From assembly GCA_020002185.1 (NCBI GenBank), contig CM034531.1, positions 71,116,049-71,180,048 of the forward strand: a DNA stretch of 64,000 nucleotides, written 5' to 3'. Under the pieces are notes generated by a model, which was not told the DNA's origin, searched no databases, and saw only the letters and a program-made list of their open reading frames with translations. Shown piece by piece: positions 34,586-47,810 of the stretch. The translations under genes were made by a program, and so were the position numbers. Source of the stretch: Paraescarpia echinospica (taxonomy: Eukaryota; Annelida; Polychaeta; Sabellida; Siboglinidae). Numbering within the stretch: the first letter of the stretch is position 1; every line of letters starts with the position of its first letter.

Positions 34586-36569
34586 ATTTCATCTTTCAAG
34601 TACTGATCTTGTGGAGTTAACTTCAAGTAGCTGTGGTCGTTGGCAAGGGCATGTGGATTGACAGGAGGGAACAGCTGCATCACTAGCATTGACTGACTTT
34701 CCTGAAATATGTATATGTAGAGATATAAGCAACATTGTATTTTTTGCTTTATACATAAAGCCAGAGACTGCACTAATGCCCATGTTTTGACAAGTAACTA
34801 TTTTTCAATTGGTCTGTAAAAGGAATATAAGATTTGTTTCATCAAATAGAGTGAACCTGTCTGGAGTAGAGTCGTTCTGCAGTTGCTCTGATCGAGGATC
34901 ATATATAAGGTCGGAATTGTCCTTCCCACAAATTGCATGTAATCTGCTGGACTTGATAGGAGTTTCTTTAAAAGGTATAGCATGATGGAACGTCTGGTGG
35001 TCCTGCAGGTCAAGTCAAAGTGTACATTCAGCTACATATTTATGAATTTTATATACATTTTAACCCTTTCATTTATTTATTGTTGCTGATATGTTGACAA
35101 GAGAGTGTCAAATTCTTGAAACTACCCAGCTTATTTGTACAAAATTGGGATAAACTAACTGCCATTTTTTTGTGCATTGACAATTGCCCCAATATTTGTA
35201 CATAATACATTGAATGCAGAAAATAAGTGTTTTTTTAAAACGTCTTACCTGTGTACATGTCACTTCTGTCAAGATAGTTCCTGTCTGACAGTAGTGTCAG
35301 GCCGAACAGAACTGCTGCAACATGCTTGCAGTGAGCTGTAGGGCCCAGCCCAGCACGACATTCTGCTTCTTGCACCACTGCATCATTGTTCATGGACACA
35401 TCTACTTTATAAGAGGCAGACTTCCTCATCTCTGCCCACACAACAGCTGACACGCATATACCGCAATAACCTGAAGAAAACAATGTACAATATATATAAT
35501 CAATATTGTGGAGTCGCACAATACTGGGCCAAATTGGTGTCCTGTAACTTACGCTATATTTACTCCATAACCAGCTTCGTTTGCGGACAGTTCCTGTTAA
35601 TAACATTTGTGCTGTATCTTAGGCCCATGAAGAAAGAAGAGACACAAAAAAACGCATCCTGCCTGTTTATTGTTGTTTGAAAAAAATTGTGGTTGTGGAC
35701 AATGTGGTGGATAACGTAAGTTAGTGTCCACCATTTCACGTCCAGAGTGCTCTGATCATTCTTAACATTTTAAAAGTCTTGGTTGGATTCTGATGAGGTA
35801 CTAGCATATATCAGTCAAGCAAATTTTTATTTCTGAAGTGTTTCACATTCTCATATTTTTTGTTAAAAGACACCATATAACTAATATCGTGAACTTCACT
35901 TGGCATTGCGCCACATAACAGTGAGTACAAATATCTTATCTTCTTTAATTTTAGGTGTAGATGTATTTTGGTTACCATCTAAGACTTTGTTTTTGCTGTC
36001 CAGTCCTCTTTTTTGGCCCAGTATTGTGCTTCATCTATATATATATTTACCCAGACACGTATATAATGTAATATCAATAATAATTCACGAGTAAGGAGCT
36101 GTTAGGTTTCTTTTAAACTGGTTAATGGTCAGGAGTATTCGAAGTTTATGAGGCAGGGTATTCCTGAATACTGGTCCTCAATAATTTATTGTTAGGTTTC
36201 GAATGTTTGTTCTTACATTTAATACAGAAATTTGCAAAACCTCTTACAAATAAACCCGCTGGTATCCATTGACAAAGAAAAATATTATTTCATCAAGGCA
36301 GTATCATATTTGACAGGGACGTACAAACTACTAAGCTCATATGGTTATTCGCATTTACCTTTAATCCTACAGTCCTTTTAGTTTAATGTTAAGATAACTC
36401 GTCTTTCTTTGTATTGAGACTTGCTCTTTTCCTCCAGCTTCTTTCCGCACTGGGATAAGTATTCCACTAGACTCCCCAGTGTAAATTTGGGTAGTTGGTG
36501 CATACCACCATGTACGTCCCTATACATGTTATTCTGCGGCAGTTTCATGCTGAGCTCCTCTTCATTAAC
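34586..36569 (-). pseudogene. SWIM zinc-finger protein exons, probably a decaying copy
   Basis: On the minus strand at least three exon-like pieces have splice signals. About 36569 downward: acceptor ttttacag, VNEEELSMKLPQNNMYRDV and PKFTLGSLVEYLSQCGKKL. 35470-35249: acceptor tcttcag, donor GTAAGA, containing ICVSAVVWAEMRKSASYKV and ECRAGLGPTAHCKHVAAVLF. 34702-34586: SQSMLVMQLFPPVNPHALAN, donor GTTAGT. A further open stretch lies at about 34998-34862. The C-x(n)-C-K-H core is a SWIM-type zinc finger, like those in a multicopy invertebrate family that also carries a YqaJ-type nuclease domain. That domain is not seen here. Only one Cys of the usual CxC pair is visible, and the exon phases do not all agree, so this may be a pseudogene or an incomplete model. 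A SINE and a LINE fragment lie where the 3' part would be expected. Confidence 0.5.
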
Positions 36570-36837
36570 CTGTAAAATGAAAAACAATGACATTATCCCA
36601 AGTTATGTTCATTATGTGACTAAGATAAAGTATAGTGGGTTTGGAGTAAGACTGCTCATGATATAGAAGAAAGCACTGTGATCAGGCTGGGCTGGTACCC
36701 CCGCATCCCTCTCGATAGTGTATGTTACTCCAAGGGTTTGTGCTGGTTTTTATGAAATATAGAAACACACCCTCCCATCTTAGGTAAGGTAAGGATGTAT
36801 TTTATTTATCCCAACAGCAGAAACAAATTATACAGAG

Positions 36838-37097
36838 AGTGCGGCTAGTGTAGTGGTTAGCACATCCGCCTGGCATGCCAGTGCTCTGAGTTCGAAACCT
36901 GGACCGAGCAGGCATGATATTTGGTGTAAAAATCTGGCTCTCAAAATTGGGGACAGCGTATCCCTCGTGACTCAGTGATCACATTAATGTCGGTCCCGTC
37001 TCAATTTGGGACGTAAAAGAACCACTGAGGACGACAAGCACCCTGGTAGTGACCACCCTCAGTGCCAGTATATAAAGAATGAGACCTCGTAAGACCA
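36838..37097 (+). mobile_element. tRNA-derived SINE, second family
   Basis: The head gcggctagtgtagtggttag has an A-box-like tagtgtagtgg. It is followed by ctgagttcgaaacctgg (B-box-like). The body includes gactcagtgatcacattaat and ccaccctcagtgccagtata. It shares no body sequence with the family at 34198. Confidence 0.7.
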
Positions 37098-40000
37098 TTA
37101 CATTGTAACCACAATAATACAGACTAGTCAGTTAATAGAACATTGCCAGAGCACTGGAGACAACTAGAACTACAAAATATGAAAACAAATACTAAGCTAC
37201 AAATTTTACAATAACAATTTACATAATGTCAACAAAATTCAAAACAAATCACAGTGTGATGGGAGACTCCACACTATTATTATCTTTAAAGTTTAATAAT
37301 ATTCACTTAAAAACAGCCTCCCCCATTCATGACATAGACGCTCACGCTTCATAGACGAGACTGGCTGCACTGACCGTTTTATATACATTTTAGATGGATG
37401 TATACGTTGCTTTCACTGAATTGTACACGTTATAGTACGAATAAATATTATTATTGACAGTTTGCGAAACATCATGAATTATCGCTCACACACAATACCA
37501 ACCTTCCCGACAAACAATTCGCGTTTTCTGGCAGAGTGCTTGGCACTTCGTTTCTACCTTTCATCGACTTTGAGTTCTTTTAAACTCCAACTTTGATAAA
37601 ACTGCTCATAACGTGGGTGAAAAATGCTCGATATAAGTATTCTGTACACTACGTCGTGACGTTGGTGATGACAGCGCAAGGCCTGACCAAAGCAATTATA
37701 TAATTGCTTTGGCCTGACTTGCAAGGGATACTTCAGTATTTGCATATGCTTAGCTGCTTAGGTCACTGAGTGCAATTTGTGCCAGATTATCTTTTGGAGA
37801 AAATATTTTGGAGAACATTTTTGTGAGAAAATATTTTGGAGAAATATTTGACCAAACGCCATTCTGTGAATTATTTGACAACAATCTTGCACATTGACAG
37901 CGTAAACGGATAATCGAAAGTCAGAATTCGACAATCTCGGCGTAAATGGATAATCGAAAGTCAGAAATCAACAATGTAGCATTGTGGAATTATGGCCCTA
38001 ATATCGTTCCATAGGGCACCGCCTGTCTTAATTTCTCCAATCGCAGAATTGAACTTGCGGAAAACAGAGGTAATATTAAGGCCTACCATTTCAGTTGTCT
38101 CAAAGAACGTCACAAGTGGTACCCGACTGGCAAAATACCAACCACGTTCACATTGTTATTGTCACAACCGAAGAGCAGTATCGCGTATGTTATACGATGT
38201 TATCCACTTGGTGGGTAAGTTGACCGTCGATTCGGCGCCCCCTGACTCACTGTTCGGGTGTCAATGCACCCCCCTGCCCCGTGTCACTATTTCACTGTTC
38301 ATAGAATACTCCCACACTCACACTACAACTGTCGCTGTGTCGAGTTAGGTATAACGCCGCCTTATACACACGACAGCAACAATTAAGTTTGACATGCATA
38401 TTAACAATATTCTGTTTATATATATGTCATCAAGTTATTTTCTACTATAACAATTCCTATGTGTATTTTGTGTTTTGTATTCACTACGTTATAGTTACAA
38501 ACTGTATCACTGAATAGATAATTATGAAGGTATTACTATATACCATAATTATGAAGGTATTACTATATATACCATAATTATGAAGGTATTACTATATACC
38601 ATAATTTAGACATGATCATAGCATACAGGACCTGGACCTATTCAGTTGTACACTTAAATTGTGATATCGGATTAAAGTCTGGGCTTGGCGTCTACCATGT
38701 GGCTTACGCCGCGTGCAAACGTATCGTGCTGTTTCGTCACGTGTTCAATAAGCTCTTGCGTTACCTGCCCGCTTGGCTAAGTGTAAGGTATTCGTCCGTA
38801 TATAAGGTGAGGGTTGACCAGGCTCACCTGGCTGCTTTCTTCGCTCTGCACTGGTGAACGCAGTAGTTCAAGGAACGTAGCAGTATGGACATCAACGTCT
38901 CACTTGGTAAAACGCTCATCTAACTCATACAATTATTCTGCATGTAATTATGAAATACTGATATAACTACGTTAATGAATTATACTTATCGTGTATTCAT
39001 TAATGGTAAGGACATGTACATAGTCTGTTTGTGGTTTTAAGCTTAAATTATTTCAGCAATATACAGCTAGGCTATACATTGTAATACAAATGTATGAATA
39101 TATTTACAATGGATTACAATAAACACATACAGCAACCGGTGAGATCCTCTGGAAACCCCAAAGGTCTTATATCGAGGACCACTAGGACAAAGTCGTTTTA
39201 ATGGTCAGTGTCATTATTCCATAAAATTACAGCATAACATTAAAACAGTACATTCACCTGGAACAAGGTGAATAGGATATATACATGAATAGATGTTTTT
39301 TTTAAAGTTAGGCACTTTAATTGTATTACTGTTTACGTAATTATATACTTAGCAATATATTGCATACATGTTTAATTAAGTAATGTTGCAAATGTATTGT
39401 TCTGTATATTAATTTGTCACGGCATTGTGTAGTTTACACAATAGCATATCTAAATGAGACAAATACTGACATGGTTAATGTCAATTCTACCATTGAACAA
39501 TTGTTACAGGAGTTCTCGGAGGTCAATCAGTCAAAACAGACTGCAAGATTTGCAATCTGTGTGTCTGAAACAATGGTCTGAGACTATGAGTCACTTTGCT
39601 CTGGCCACGTACAGCGCGTGCCTCAGGAAGGGGGCTGCTCAAAAGTGTGAAACGGAAACCAGCTATGCACAGAAGGTTTTAATAAATAACCAACGTAATT
39701 ATTTAATATTTAGATGAAGCAAACGTAACCAGCAATTACCAATCATAAAACAATTATGTTAATAACTATATAATTAAGCCTTTCAGGTAGTAGTGTAGGT
39801 AGAATATGGAGTAACAACTGTATCCCTACATCAGTCCGCCAGGTTCGCCACCATGTTATAGGAAGCGTTTTGACACTTCTGTGACTCAGACAGAAATAGG
39901 CTGCCCCGTGCTGTAGTTTCCCGGAAATTAGGTCGAGCAGTAATGTTGTGACTTTGCATGGCTAGTGACTTTGGGTTCCAGCTAGTAAGTGGCGGCACTT

Positions 40001-40194
40001 GTTACCAGAACGATGGCGAAGAAGACACATATACAAAGAATGCTGAATGTGAGTTTGTTGTACTTTCAACAACACTCTAGTTTCTAGTAACTGGCCTAAA
40101 TTATTCGCAGCCTCCGCCGGGTGGTTTCTCCCCATGCCATGGTTGAAGCATAGCCATTTGGGCCATTTAAGTAAAGATTACCCCATTAACTGAC
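37098..40194. other. Unassigned region with possible promoters
   Basis: No recognised gene. A 32-bp, partly palindromic unit (gaaggtattactatatacca) occurs three times at 38525-38604. A TATA-like gtatataagg at about 38798 lies about 85 bp upstream of ATG at 38885 and a possible donor (acttg|gtaaaac). A second isolated start, at 40012 (ATGGCGAAGAAGACACA..AAT|gtgagt), could also be a first exon. An exon-like open stretch at about 39510-39676 is unrecognised. Confidence 0.35.
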
Positions 40195-41470
40195 TAGTGG
40201 TTAATTTATTTAATTCCAATTCAAGTACAAAGTATATATTGTATAGACATATGCACTTAAATTGATGGATTGCACACGGAAATGTTTCCACTTATTTCCA
40301 GTGTGGTCCATTTTACAGATGTAGTGCGGCAAGAGGTCAACTTATACAATATACATATACACAGTTTCTGGAATTAAAAATCTTAAACCAACATTTATAA
40401 CACTTGTTTTAAAAATACTGATATGATAATACTGAGATGATAATACTGTTTCAGAATATGATTAAGCAATATCACACCTTAGTAATATAAAAAGTTACTT
40501 TGCTCTTCAGCAAGAGCCCGGTTCTTTAGATACAGTTTCACAGTTTTTTTTTAAACTTGTTTACTTGTTAGACATTTGACAGAAGCAGGCAGCTCATTCC
40601 AGATCTTGACACCATTGTAGCAAAATTTGCTCTTGGCTACACCATGTACCATAGGCAAGATAAAGTTATGTTCAGAATTACGAGTACAGTGACTGTGTTG
40701 AGTGCTTACTCGAGTGAAATTGTTACACAAATATTCAGGTGCAGTACCATTAAATACATTATACATATGATTCAACATTAATTGATTGACATGATCGGAA
40801 GTATTTAAAATACCAACTTTGTCAAGTTCACATTCGGGGACTGATATTTAGAACAAAACGTACCATTTTGTTTTGGGCTATTTGTAGCATTTGTTTGAGC
40901 TTCTTACTTATGGCCAAATACCAGGCTGATGCTGCGTTATAAAAATGGCATTATATCAAAGCAGATGTAAGTAGTGTACATGATTTTTCAGTTAGTGCGT
41001 TACCATGCCTATACACAAATTTCAACCTTGATGTACACTTATTCAGTATAGGGTTCACAATAGATTCACCAGAAAATGTCTGTTCCAACTTCACACCTAG
41101 GTACTTGACAGAGTCCGGTTTAATATCATGACCTTGACATTGTATAACAAAAGTTCTTGGTGAGATGTTTTTTGCGTTTCGATGAAAGGACAATTGCTTC
41201 CGTTTTTGCCCATGTGCATTGATAATCGATTGTTAGTCAACCATTGGAAGCAGTTTGAAACTTCATTACTTAGCTTAGAAGCCATCCTTTCAATGTTATA
41301 CCCGGGTAGAGATATTTCCGAGTCTGTGATTGAGTCATCGAACCAAGTTTCTGACACAGCGATGATGTTTGCTTGTGATTTCACTGCTATTACCGAGAGT
41401 TCAACAATCTTGTTTCGTAGAGACCTACCTAGTTTGTGCATAATTATGGTTACAATGTTATGACCTTAAG
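40195..41470 (-). mobile_element. LINE with internal deletion (EN fused to RT end)
   Basis: On the minus strand, 41441-41290 encodes endonuclease-type sequence (ANIIAVSETWFDDSI, SEISLPGYNI). It passes directly into RT C-terminal sequence (NCFQWLTNNRLSMHMGK, then VKYLGVKLEQTFSGES and CTSRLKFVYRHG), then NFILPMVHG..FCYNGVKIWNELP near 40600. Most of the endonuclease and the RT catalytic core are missing, so the copy is dead. Confidence 0.75.
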
Positions 41471-41639
41471 TTTAACTTAACCCTAAAATTAATTCCTGAC
41501 TGCAAACAGACTTGGTCACTGATGGAGAGCTCATCTGGGCAAAAATGTAATTAAAAAAATCCAGATCTTTATGTTTGTAGCTTTTATTGACCTCTAAGTC
41601 CAACCAATGAGACGGGACTGACCCATCTATGGAACTCCA

Positions 41640-43375
41640 TTAGCAGGATTAGCCAAAATGGAAAACACAATATATGGATATCCGTCAATTTTAACTGTCC
41701 CAAAATTGATTGAAAATGACAAACCAGCGACTAACTTATTAGACCTGACTAGGGACTTTCACCTTCACCAAGCTGTACAGGAACCCACCAGAGGCAAAAA
41801 CACTAGAATAGAACTTTTCCTCACCACCAACCTGTCCCTCTTAGAAAGTACGCATAGCATACCAGGCATCAGCGACCATGACATTATCCCCCTACTGAAT
41901 ATCAACATAAAACATGCCCACTCCCCACAAAGTTTTCAAATACCACAAGGCAGAGTGGGAACATATTGAACAAGAACTCCAGGATCTTGGAAACAAAATT
42001 CAAAACCAAGCCCCACTTACTGACTCTCCAGAACCACTTTGGGACCTCTTCTTCGCGGCCTGCAGGAAATTATGAAAAAATTCATCCCCTTCAAACATTC
42101 TTCAAACAGATTCTCAATCCCCTGGATCACTAAAGAAACAGGTCAAAAAAATGATAAACAAAAACAATGACTGTACATCAAAGCTAAGAAATTCAAAAGA
42201 GAAACTGACTGGACATTATTTAGGAAATTCCGCAAGGCTACCCAAAAGAAGATCCAGTCAGAATATTGGAAATACATTGCACATATAGTAGACCCGGAAC
42301 AAGACAAAGAAAAGAAATCTGTCTGGAACTACATTAAATCGCTCAACATAGATACAACAGGAATCTCCCCACTAAAAGATAATAATAATATATTTAATTT
42401 GTTATAGCGCCAGATCCACAAGTGGCGCTTTATGATGTGTCATGATCATTAAACTAAATATTAGTAGACGCATCCTGCACACAGATAGCAAATCCAAAGC
42501 AGATATTCTTTCAAGACAATTCTAATCTGTGTTCACCAATGAAAACCTGGATAACATCCCACACACCCCAACTAAAATCGATCCCCACAGATGCCCAACA
42601 TCCAAATAACAGTGAAAGGTGTCGAGAAATTACTGAAAGATATAAAACCAAACAAAACCCAAGGCCCAGGCAACATCCCTGCCAGAATCTTGAAGGAAAT
42701 GGCCTCCAAAATAGCACCCATTCTGACAACTATATTCCAGAAATCAATAGACTCCGGAACTCTCCCCTTAGACTGGCTGAAAGCACATATACTTCCCATT
42801 TACAAAAAGAATGACAGAACAACTGCTTCTAACTATCGACTAGTTTCCCTTACTAGTATACCCTGCAAAATTATTGAGCACATTATATCCAAATCAATCC
42901 ATAACCACCCTGAATCCCACAATATTCTTACTGACCGACAACATGGCTTTAGATGTAGACGTTCCTGTGAGACTTCACTGCTCACGACAATCCAAGACTT
43001 GATGAGCACCCTGGAATAAACCCAACACAGCTGCTCCCATAGACAACACAGCCCTGCCCCTCCTCTGCCCACCACCCCCCCAAACACCCACTTATACCCT
43101 TTCCCATCCCAAAACCCAATCCAAGCACAAAACACCCTTATCCCATTCCAGATAATATGAAGCCAGCCATTCTGAGACCGAACAAGCACCACCGACCAAC
43201 CATACTAGTGTGCGATGCCCCAGTAGGGGTGTTGCACTATCAAGAATCAGAAACAGAAAGCAGTGACCATGCACTGAATAAAATCCTCTGTAGCATACTA
43301 CATCTAAATCAGACCTTTGCAGCCATATATGTTAGCTGCCAAATAACACAACAATGAAACAAACCCGTTGAGAAC
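41640..43375 (+). mobile_element. LINE fragment (EN end and RT N-terminus)
   Basis: Broken plus-strand frames encode DLTRDFHLHQAVQEPTRG and SIPGISDHDIIPL (end of the endonuclease), then WITKE..LFRKFRKATQKK, then KPNKTQGPGNIPARILKEMA, NYRLVSLTSIPCKIIEHII and ILTDRQHGFRCRRSCETSLL (RT fingers). It stops before the catalytic YADD box. A SINE-type tail (gttatagcgccagatccaca with preceding ataataata) is inserted at about 42380-42470, minus orientation. Confidence 0.8.
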
Positions 43376-44399
43376 TTATTTTTATGATTTTTAGTCCTTT
43401 GGCCGAAGGTCCAAGGGACTATTGCCATCACTCTGCGTCCGCTGTCCGCCGTTAGCTGCCGTATCTCAGAAACCGTTCAGCAACTTTTTCTCTAATTTTG
43501 CAGACATATCTTAGGGCACTGCCTGAGAAATCTGTATTTGATTGAATCATTTTAAGGGCTCCCTAGGGCCTCCAAGGACCCCAAAACTGGTAAAAATGTA
43601 ACATTTGTCCTATTTTTTCAAAAACTGTTCAGCAACTTTTGTTCTAATTTTGCATAGATGTATCTTAGGGTGCTGCCACTATATACAAGAAATCTGTATT
43701 TGATTGAATCATTCTAAGGGCACCTAAGGGGCCCCCAAAGTGCAAAAGGTTTACATTATCTAGTGATGTGGTTTTGAGAAGGGCCCTTGAGATCACCCCC
43801 AACAGTAGATGTTGTGTAGTGTGCCAGAAAATCAAAAGCTGTGACTAATTTCTACAGCCTAGGCCATTGAGACCTTGACTAATCTTTAATTGGTCACAGC
43901 ACCCAGGCAGAGTAGACACACTTGACCCCTGTTAGACTGAACAGTTGCCTAACACTTTTAAACTGTATCTTCAAAACTATTGATTTTCTATAATTGCAAG
44001 TTGTGTTTATTTTGATGTTCATTTAATTATTATAAAATGGTGTGACTGTGGTGTTTATTGGTTAAAGATGTATTGTCTGTAGAAACCTGTAGGTGACAAA
44101 CATAGAAAATTAATATTCTGTCACCTGTAGGTGACAAACATAAAACAATTAATATTCTGGACAACTATAGAGTGAAATATCCTACACTTTATTTATATCA
44201 AATGCATTCTACTGTTCTGTTTACACTTGCCATGCCTTGTGTAGACATGGTACTGTGTAAATCAATTGTATCAATATAGACTAATAATTACAGATTCACA
44301 ATATAGTTGACACCTGAAACAACCAAATGTCAACCAATAGAAGAGTTGACATAGTTCCGCTATACACTATATTTAACAAGATTTAACATCCATTAAATA

Positions 44400-46578
44400 G
44401 AATTAACTCTAGATGGCAGGTGGACAAGGAAGCCCTTTGGCTTATCGAGAGTCCAACCCTTTTATCTACATATATCCAGCCCTTCTGAGGTATGTGTCGA
44501 TTTTATTTTTAAACATATTCACATTACTAGCACCCACACAATCATCAGATAATCTGTTCCATTCATTCACAGTCCTTTGTGAAAATGAGAACTTTCTCAC
44601 GTCTAATCTACACTGCTCCTTTACTAATGTAACTTCATGTCCTCTAGTCTTTCTATCTTTCTTAACTGAAAAAAACATATTTCTATCAATATTTTCATAA
44701 CCATTCAATATTTTAAACACTTCTATCTGATCTCCTCTCAATCCCCTGGTCTCTAGTGTTGTTAAACCACATTCTTTTAGGCGTTTTTCATAACTAAGAT
44801 CCCTCAGTTTTGGTATCATTTTAGTCGCTCTCCTCTGTTCTCTTTCTAGCATATCTATGTCCTTCTTGCGGTATGGCCTCCACGCTTGTATACAATATTC
44901 TAAATGAGGCCTAACTATTGTTTTGTACAGCGGTATTATTAGTTCTTTTTCTTTATATGCTATATTTCGCCTAATCAATCCAAGGATTTGATTTCCCTTT
45001 GAAGCTGCAATTCCACACTGCTCTGAAACCTTCATGTCAGCACTAATTGTCAGCCCTAAGTCTTTTTCTTTTACAGTAGTACTTAGTACAGTTCCCCCCA
45101 TTGTATATTCTACATATTCGTTCCCATGTCCTGTGTGAAGGCATTTACATTTCCCAAAATTGAACAACATTTGCCACTTTTCAGACCATTTCATCAACCT
45201 GTCAAGATCATCTTGTAAATGCTGTCTATCCCCATCACTTTTAATCCTTCTAAACACTTTTGTATCATCTGCAAATTTCAACACCTTGCTAGCTATATCA
45301 TCGTCCAAATCGTTTATATATATTAAGAATAATATAGGTCGCAGTACTGATCCCTGTGGAACCCCACTCAAAACTGATTTCCAGTTTGAAGCCTCCCCAT
45401 CAACAACTACCCGTTGTATTCTGTCAATCAGCCATTTTTCTATCCAGTTAATTATACCATTTCCTATGCCATGGGCTTTTAGTTTAAGCAGTAATCTCTG
45501 ATGTGGCACTTTGTCGAAAGCTTTTTGAAAATCTAAGTAGATGATATCTACTGGTGATCCATCATCTACCCACTTAGTGATATCTTCCAAAAAAACATAA
45601 CATATTTGTTAAGCATGACCTCGCTTTTAGAAACCCATGTTGAGATGGGTTTATCAAGTTATGTTTAACAAGAAAATCCACCATGTGATCTTTAATTAGT
45701 CTTTCTAATAATTTACAAATCACTGATGTTAAACTAACTGGTCTATAATTATTTGACTTGTTTCTCGAACCTTTTTTAAATAACGGTATAATGTTTGCTT
45801 CTTTCCATTCTAAAGGAACCATTCCCTCTTCTAATGACAAGTTGAAAACTGTTGCAAGCGGTATGCTAATTTGTTCTACAATTTCCACTAGTAGTTTGGG
45901 TGGAATACCATCCACTCCAGGTTATTTATTTTCCTTCATAGCCCTAATTTTCTTAGCTACCATTTCTGGGGTTACAATTAACTGTCTTAAATAGTCTGAT
46001 TCTGCCCCCTTGAACTTAGCCTTTGGTACTGGCAGTGAACTAGTGTCTTCTCTGGTAAACACTGAACTAAAATACTCATTTAGGTCTTCTGCCATTAAGA
46101 ATCCTTCTGATGTTATATTTCCAGCACTATCTTCTAGAGGACCGACCTTATCCTGAACTTTCTGTTTGCTTCGAACATACGCATAAAAACTCTTGCTGTC
46201 ATGTTTTATATTACAAGCTAATTTATGTTCATAGCTTCTCTTTCAATTTCTAATTTCAGCTGTAGCTTGGTTTATAAATGTTGTAGTCGTCGTCATTTCC
46301 AGTACGTCTATATGACTTCCACATCATTTGTTTATACTTAATTTTTCTAATGGCTTCTTTCGATAAGTATTTCTTTCTGGTCCGTTTCCCTTGTTTTTTG
46401 AAGGGAACAAATTTATCTATGATGCACTCTATTTCATTCTTTAAGATATTCCAGCATTCTGTTGCTGTCTTATTCTTCAGTGTATTATTCCAGTCTATCT
46501 TTGCTAAATATTTCCTCATTTCCTTATATCTTCCTTTGTGGAAATTTCTCCTGAACTGCTTTTTATTATTTATTTCTG
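44400..46578 (-). mobile_element. CR1/L2-like LINE, near-complete RT, endonuclease missing
   Basis: Reading right to left: 46519-46256 KNEIECIIDKFVPFKKQGKR; 45915-45580 RT fingers (NNYRPVSLTSVICKLLERL, SQHGFLKARSCLTN); then a frame break near 45580; then 45590-44466 with DIIYLDFQKAFDKVPHQRL, SGVPQGSVLRPILFLIYIND, the catalytic FADDTK box, LGLTISADMKVS, YKTIVRPHLEYCIQAW, and the tail KFSFSQRTVNEWNRLSDDCV. The endonuclease is absent, so the copy is 5'-truncated. At least one frameshift makes it inactive as it stands. It sits inside copy 1 of the 2.2-kb repeat. Confidence 0.9.
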
Positions 46579-46627
46579 ATATATGTAAATTTAACCAGCT
46601 GCCATGTCAAGTCCTTTATAATTGTGA

Positions 46628-46876
46628 CTAACAGTGTTCAAAATTATTCAGGTAAATAGCAAATAGCAAAGGACACAAGTTTTCTCCTTGCCATACCTCT
46701 ACACATGAGAAGAAGGCTGACACAGCCTGGCCCTCATTTATACATGATTTAACATTTTTGTACATGTTGTATACAACTTTCAACACAATACCATTAATAC
46801 CGCATGAAATTATCTTAGACCACAGGGAGGACCGGTCTACTAAATCAAATGCTTTCTTATAATCGATGAAGCACAA
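46628..46876 (-). pseudogene. RT fragment carried inside the 2.2-kb repeat (copy 1)
   Basis: This is an open minus-strand stretch with [36 protein letters not shown] and [18 protein letters not shown] palm motif region. The same piece occurs in copy 2 at 61916-62197, so it belongs to the repeat and is unrelated to the LINE inserted next to it. Confidence 0.8.
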
Positions 46877-47810
46877 TAAAGCCTTTTGAGTCGAGACAAA
46901 TACAATTCAACCAATACCCCTATCTGAACACTGCCTGTTCTTCACCTATTACATTCACTTTGTTTAGGTATGTGGTCAGTCTGGTGTTCTGAACAATCAC
47001 TAAGGATTAATGAACACTTGTGCAGAATGTCACCCACAGGTTTAATTGATCTATTCAGCAATGAGGACACTGCTTAGGCCTCACTCTGAACCTCACTCTG
47101 AACACTGTCACTCACAGTGTTGTGTATTGTCTTAGTTGGTGCATTGAGCTAATCTACTTAACCATGAATCAGTGGTGGCTCTGGTTGTGTATTACACCCA
47201 GCTGTGGAGCTAAGATTCTCTGCCTGCTATTGTTTGATGGAAGCTGTGACTAATCTGTAATTGGTCACTGGCAGTAGATTGTGTCAACAGACAGCATTAA
47301 GCCACTAGACCCCTTTTAAACTGGACAGTTGCCTGTAGGTTTTAAACTGTGTCAAACAGTGAGTCTACCTTTTGCTCTCAGATAATCTGTCCTCTTAGTT
47401 TTACACATGAAGACATAATTTGGCATAACTTGATAAGTCTCTGTAGCAGCACATTTGTACTTCCAGTGTATCATTGCAACATAACATACATATTACATAC
47501 TGTGTGCCACATTTGAATGTTGTGCATGTAATATTTCCATGCAGTCCATTTGCATATATAATGTAAAACTTCAACAGCCGTTTTCTTCATTTTCACTTTT
47601 TGATCCCTACCATGTTCAATGCTGCATAACTTTGCCAATTTTTATAGGAGTCATATTTTTTGAAACCATGTAAAGCACCCCACCAAACCTTTACAAGGAT
47701 GTAAGAAAACAATGTTACAATTTTTCCGACTTATCACTCATTTGGTCAGCCGGGGTCACATATAGACGTATTAGTCCAAAGGACTTCAGGGCCACTTGGC
47801 CCATTTTTAT

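Larger units (their letters stand above)
43388..47810. mobile_element. Copy 1 of a 2.2-kb dispersed repeat, split by a LINE
   Basis: 43388-44385 and 46575-47810 together match 60880-63095 nearly base for base. The repeat begins tttttagtcctttggccgaa and ends aggacttcagggccacttgg + cccattttt. The two ends share only the short inverted motif agtcctttgg. The first 350 bp hold two related sub-repeats built around ccgttcagcaactttt. The class is unknown. Confidence 0.85.
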
